A stretch of 9,068 nt of DNA from Bacteroides sp. Lineage in GTDB: Bacteria > Bacteroidota > Bacteroidia > Bacteroidales > SM23-62. The position numbers and the translations under genes were made by a program. The notes beneath the pieces are model-generated. The model searched no databases. It was not told the origin of the DNA and saw only the letters and a program-made list of their open reading frames with translations. Within the stretch, counting starts at the first letter, position 1; every line of letters begins with the position of its first letter. Location: the NCBI GenBank assembly GCA_030667765.1, contig DAOUVF010000092.1, forward strand, positions 1 to 9,068, written 5' to 3'. This document shows positions 6,039 to 9,068 of the stretch, piece after piece.

Positions 6039-7720
6039 GTTGAAGTGATATAACGCTCTACAAATTGACCCATCTGTCCATAGGCTTCATAAAGGTCCTT
6101 GTATTTCTCAACATTTTCAGGTATTGGCTCGTAGACTGCGTCAAAACCAGCCCCCATCCTCTGCTGTGCTGCTTCAATGGTTTCATAGATCCCGGCTACC
6201 ACTGCTGCAAACATGGATGCTCCAAGGGCTACCGTCTGTTCAGACCTGGCCACCTTGATCGACATGTTCAGTACATCAGCCATGACCTGCATAACAAAGG
6301 GTGATTTTTTTGCCACGCCTCCCAGGGCAATCACACCATCTATCCTGACACCTTCGCTCAGGAAACGGTCAGCGATCTTTTTAGAACCGAAAACAGTGGC
6401 TTCGACCAGTGCCCTGAAAATCCTGGGTGCATCACTCCCCAGGGTAAGTCCCATAACAGCCCCCTTCATTGCCTGGTTGGCATCCGGTGTACGCCGTCCG
6501 TTCATCCAGTCCAATGCCACAATCCCGGATTCCCCTATGTCAATCTTTTCAGCAGCAGCTGTCAGTTCCGGAATGATCCTGTCGGATATTTCCTCAACCA
6601 GTTTATCCCGGGTCGCTTCATCAATGGATCCGGTATTGGCCAGGATGTTGTCAATGGGCCATGCGATCACATTCTTAAACCAGGCATAGACATCTCCGAA
6701 TGCCGATTGTCCGGCTTCCAGTCCCAGCATCCCCGGCATAATGGACCCGTCTACTTGTCCGCAGATACCGCTGACCAGGGTATCCCCCACCTCATCAAAA
6801 GGAGCTACCAGCATATCACAGGTGGATGTACCCATCACCTTGCTCAGGTGGAAAGGTTCTATCTCTCCCCCAACCGCTCCCATATGGGCATCAAAGGCAC
6901 CAACTCCCACCACTACTCCGGGAGGGAGTCCAAGCTTACTGGCCCATTCCTCTGTTAGTTTTCCAGCGGGCACATCGGAAGTATAAGTATCCCTGAAGAG
7001 GCGGTCCCGCAAACCGGCCAGCAACGGATCAAGCTTCACCAGGTAGTCCTCCGCCGGGAGTCCACCGAAATCTTCATGCCACATGGCCTTATGTCCTGCC
7101 GCACAACGGCTGCGTTTCAGAGTGAGCGGATCTGTATTACCGGTCAGTATGGCAGGGATCCAGTCGCAATGTTCGACCCATGAATAAGCGGACTCACGGA
7201 CTTTTTCATCTTCACGTAATACATGCAGGATCTTTGCCCAGAACCATTCAGATGAATACACCCCTCCTTCGAATTTGGTATAATCTGTCCCGCCCCACGT
7301 ACGGGAGATTTCATTGATTTCTGCTGCTTCTTTTACGGCCGTATGATCTTTCCATAGTACGAACATGGCATTGGGATTTTCTTCAAACCCAGGGGTCAGG
7401 GAAAGGGGCAGGCCCTCTTTGTTTACAGCTACAGGGGTAGATCCGGTCGTATCTACTGAGATCCCCCTGATGTTTTGCTGAACCACAGGTGATACAACAC
7501 TTATACAGTTCTTAATGGTATTTTCAAAACCTTCCAGGTAATCGAGCGGATGCTGCCGGAACCGGTTTGCCGACGGATCGCAGTATTTTCCCTCAGACCA
7601 CCTGGTATAATAGTGCACGTCACTTGCTACTTCTTCGCCGTTTGATGCATTCACGATTACCGCGCGGACAGAATCTGTCCCGTAATCCAGCCCGATCACA
7701 TATTTCTCATTCTTGCCCAT
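6035..7720 (-). CDS. araB: L-ribulokinase
   Basis: Cytoplasmic FGGY-family kinase that uses ATP to phosphorylate L-ribulose to L-ribulose 5-phosphate in L-arabinose catabolism. The 561-residue length is close to E. coli AraB (566). Visible signatures are the N-terminal phosphate-binding IGLDYGTDSVRA (9-20), DTTGSTP (90-96), the AraB-type GGVYSSEWFWAKI (152-164), CAAGHKAMWH (206-215), GAFDAHMG with the likely catalytic base Asp277, and the C-terminal GGVAKKSPFVMQVMADVL (467-484). I chose the ATG at 7718-7720 over the one at 7727-7729: a GGGAAGG ribosome site sits nine bases before it, and the product then starts like E. coli AraB. It overlaps the end of araD by 14 bases, and its TGA overlaps the TTG of the next gene by four, so translation is probably coupled throughout. 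Function very secure. Confidence 0.97.
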   Translation of the reverse strand: MGKNEKYVIGLDYGTDSVRAVIVNASNGEEVASDVHYYTRWSEGKYCDPSANRFRQHPLDYLEGFENTIKNCISVVSPVVQQNIRGISVDTTGSTPVAVNKEGLPLSLTPGFEENPNAMFVLWKDHTAVKEAAEINEISRTWGGTDYTKFEGGVYSSEWFWAKILHVLREDEKVRESAYSWVEHCDWIPAILTGNTDPLTLKRSRCAAGHKAMWHEDFGGLPAEDYLVKLDPLLAGLRDRLFRDTYTSDVPAGKLTEEWASKLGLPPGVVVGVGAFDAHMGAVGGEIEPFHLSKVMGTSTCDMLVAPFDEVGDTLVSGICGQVDGSIMPGMLGLEAGQSAFGDVYAWFKNVIAWPIDNILANTGSIDEATRDKLVEEISDRIIPELTAAAEKIDIGESGIVALDWMNGRRTPDANQAMKGAVMGLTLGSDAPRIFRALVEATVFGSKKIADRFLSEGVRIDGVIALGGVAKKSPFVMQVMADVLNMSIKVARSEQTVALGASMFAAVVAGIYETIEAAQQRMGAGFDAVYEPIPENVEKYKDLYEAYGQMGQFVERYITST

Positions 7721-8393
7721 AATAAGCATCCTTCCCGTGTTTCCTCATGTAATGTTTTTTTAGCAGGTATGGATCAACGGGGGTGGTATTTCCGAGTGAT
7801 TCAGTATAATAGGCCATCTTCGCAACCTCATCCATCACCTTGGCATTATGCACCGCATCCTGTTCATCCTTTCCCCATGAAAAAGGTCCATGCTGACTGA
7901 CAAGTACACCGGGTACCGCCATTGGGTCCAGGTCCTTGAAAGTTTCTACGATTACCACACCTGTATTCAACTCATACTGGTCCTCCACTTCATCTTTGGT
8001 AAGGGGGCGTGTACAGGGGATCTCCCCGTAAAAATCATCCGCATGTGTGGACCCGTAAGCCGGGATAGGCCGCCGGGCCTGGGCCCAGCTTGTAGCCCAT
8101 GTACTGTGTGTATGGACCACCCCGCCAATTTCAGGGAATTGCAGGTAAAGGAAGATATGGGTCGGTGTATCGGAGGACTGTTTCATTTCACCTTCTACCT
8201 TGTTTCCATAAAGATCCATCACGACCATATCACTGGGCTTCATACTGTTATATGATACACCACTTGGTTTTATAACCACCATTCCCCTGTCACGATCTAT
8301 TCCACTAACATTCCCCCAGGTGAAGATCACCAGGCCATGATGAACCAGATCCAGGTTTGCCTTGTATACCGATTCTTTAAGTTCTTCCAGCAT
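7707..8393 (-). CDS. araD: L-ribulose-5-phosphate 4-epimerase
   Basis: Cytoplasmic class II aldolase-fold enzyme, zinc-dependent, that converts L-ribulose 5-phosphate to D-xylulose 5-phosphate, the last step joining arabinose to the pentose phosphate pathway. At 228 residues it closely matches E. coli AraD (231). Expected residues are present: GNVSG (27-31) and KPSGV (42-46) for phosphate and substrate binding, zinc ligands His94 and His96 in HTHSTWAT and His168 in SQHGPFSWGKD, the catalytic Asp119 in THADDFYG, and Tyr225 in the C-terminal AYYGQ (E. coli Tyr229). The ATG at 8391-8393 gives the standard N-terminus. It follows the regulator gene by 51 bases and overlaps araB by 14 bases. UlaF and SgbE (also L-ribulose-5-phosphate 4-epimerases) are alternatives, but the partner araB and the regulator point to arabinose. 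Function very secure. Confidence 0.97.
   Translation of the reverse strand: MLEELKESVYKANLDLVHHGLVIFTWGNVSGIDRDRGMVVIKPSGVSYNSMKPSDMVVMDLYGNKVEGEMKQSSDTPTHIFLYLQFPEIGGVVHTHSTWATSWAQARRPIPAYGSTHADDFYGEIPCTRPLTKDEVEDQYELNTGVVIVETFKDLDPMAVPGVLVSQHGPFSWGKDEQDAVHNAKVMDEVAKMAYYTESLGNTTPVDPYLLKKHYMRKHGKDAYYGQE
7730..7736 (-). promoter_or_regulatory. Shine-Dalgarno site for araB
   Basis: GGGAAGG on the minus strand, inside the end of araD, ends nine bases before the ATG at 7720 and directly abuts the ATG at 7729. This spacing supports the shorter araB start. It is one of the few recognisable ribosome-binding sites in the window. Confidence 0.5.
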
Positions 8394-8444
8394 CAGATTT
8401 TATTTAATCATTCAACATATGATCCGGATACAAAGGGGCAAATA
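8394..8444 (-). promoter_or_regulatory. Regulator-araD gap with small inverted repeats, possible operator
   Basis: This 51-base AT-rich spacer holds two short symmetric elements: the perfect 8-bp palindrome ATCCGGAT (8422-8429), and ATCAT/ATGAT arms (8407-8411 and 8419-8423) around a 7-base centre. Either could be part of a site for the adjacent regulator, but I do not remember its operator sequence well enough to match it. No convincing TAnnTTTG promoter is present, so read-through from the regulator gene is equally likely. Confidence 0.25.
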
Positions 8445-9068
8445 CTACAGGTCAAACAGAAATCCATCCTGATGCAACTTGTTATATCTTTTCTTATCGA
8501 ACCTGTATAAAAAAGCCCCCTTTTTGGAAGAGGACTTATCCTTTGTATCAAGTTTTTCCAAAACATCCATGGCCAGTAACTTCTTCCTGAAATTACGGTT
8601 GTCAAGCGTTTTCTGGTATATGGCCTCGTAAAGCATTTGCAGTTGAGGAATGGTAAACTTCCTGGGCAACAATTCAAATCCTATCGGCTGGTTTTTGGCC
8701 CTGTGGCGCAACCTGGACAATGCACGTTCCACCATATCATCGTGGTCGAAGATCAGCTGCTCACATTCACCGACATTACACCATCTCGCTCCGTGTTTCC
8801 GGACATGGTTATTATCCAGGTCCTGCACCTTTAACAGTGCGTAATAGGATACGGAGATCACCCTTTCACCGGGGTCACGATCAAGCCTGCCATGGCTGTA
8901 CAACTGCTCGAGGAAAACATTTTCAAGCCCGGTCAGGTCATACAGTATACGCACGGCTGCATCATCAAGGCTTTCTTCTTCCCTGACAAATCCGCCGATC
9001 AGCGAGGATTTGCCCATTCCTGGTTCAAAATTCCTGGTAAGCAAAAGGATTTTCAGCTGATTGTCCAA
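8445..9068 (-). CDS. Nudix-winged-helix transcriptional regulator, AraR/NrtR-like (partial)
   Basis: The gene runs off the window; the TTG at 9066-9068 is internal, and roughly 20 N-terminal residues are expected beyond the edge. The visible 207 residues contain a Nudix-like domain (about residues 1-120) and a winged-helix DNA-binding domain (about 130-207, starting near FTIPQLQMLYEAIY). The Nudix box, GGFVREEESLDD...RILYDLTGL (25-48), lacks the REUxEE glutamates: Ile, Asp and Leu stand in their places, so hydrolysis is unlikely and the domain probably senses a ligand. This is the architecture of the L-arabinose regulator AraR of Bacteroides thetaiotaomicron (BT0354), a member of the NrtR family. 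The position just upstream of araD and araB supports control of arabinose genes, with L-arabinose as the likely inducer. An NAD-related NrtR is the alternative, made less likely by context. Confidence 0.85.
   Translation of the reverse strand: MDNQLKILLLTRNFEPGMGKSSLIGGFVREEESLDDAAVRILYDLTGLENVFLEQLYSHGRLDRDPGERVISVSYYALLKVQDLDNNHVRKHGARWCNVGECEQLIFDHDDMVERALSRLRHRAKNQPIGFELLPRKFTIPQLQMLYEAIYQKTLDNRNFRKKLLAMDVLEKLDTKDKSSSKKGAFLYRFDKKRYNKLHQDGFLFDL

Noticed and set aside
6213..6689. 158-codon plus-strand open frame
   Set aside because: It lies entirely antisense within araB, whose protein is strongly conserved; its translation is low-complexity Ser/Pro/Ala-rich shadow sequence.
8408..8677. 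89-codon minus-strand open frame near araD
   Set aside because: It overlaps the regulator's winged-helix region in another frame; the regulator frame carries the recognisable domain.
1..9068. tRNA, rRNA, CRISPR, insertion sequence or phage content
   Set aside because: No cloverleaf-like segments, regularly spaced repeats, transposase or integrase motifs, or long terminal inverted repeats were seen on either strand.

Overview
The window looks like a stretch of a Bacteroidota chromosome, most likely a Bacteroidales- or Marinilabiliales-type organism. The reasons are a Nudix-type (NrtR/AraR-like) arabinose regulator beside araD and araB, a CBM9-DUF5916 outer-membrane protein, a SMUG2-type DNA glycosylase, and weak or absent Shine-Dalgarno sites. 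The genus cannot be fixed from the sequence alone. Every gene I can support lies on the minus strand, so the window reads as one directional array transcribed from high to low coordinates. No RNA genes, mobile elements or CRISPR arrays were seen, and no gap between genes exceeds 80 bases.

High-coordinate part (about 6035-9068): an arabinose-utilisation block. A Nudix-winged-helix regulator is cut by the window edge. It is followed by araD (L-ribulose-5-phosphate 4-epimerase) and araB (L-ribulokinase); araD and araB overlap. AraB phosphorylates L-ribulose and AraD converts the product to D-xylulose 5-phosphate. The isomerase that makes L-ribulose (araA) and any transporter are not in the window.

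Middle part (about 2554-6038): a secreted CBM9-DUF5916 protein gene begins inside the araB stop codon, at a TTGA overlap. It is interrupted by one in-frame TAA while the reading frame continues on both sides; reading through would give 743 residues. Next come a small thioredoxin-fold protein and an unrecognised two-helix membrane protein. The 77-base gap between them carries a hairpin that could end or attenuate transcription.

Low-coordinate part (14-2532): a cation/Ca2+ exchanger whose key residues resemble K+-dependent exchangers (NCKX), then rpiA (ribose-5-phosphate isomerase A), then a SMUG2-type DNA glycosylase, with 10-21 bases between genes. RpiA acts in the same pentose-phosphate pool that AraD feeds, which gives a metabolic reason for its proximity. 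The links to the exchanger and glycosylase are not obvious.

Most of the window is recognisable metabolism and I do not see a clearly new system. The points most worth checking are the interrupted DUF5916 gene, the NCKX-like exchanger next to an uncharacterised membrane protein, and the apparently catalytically dead Nudix sensor domain of the regulator.
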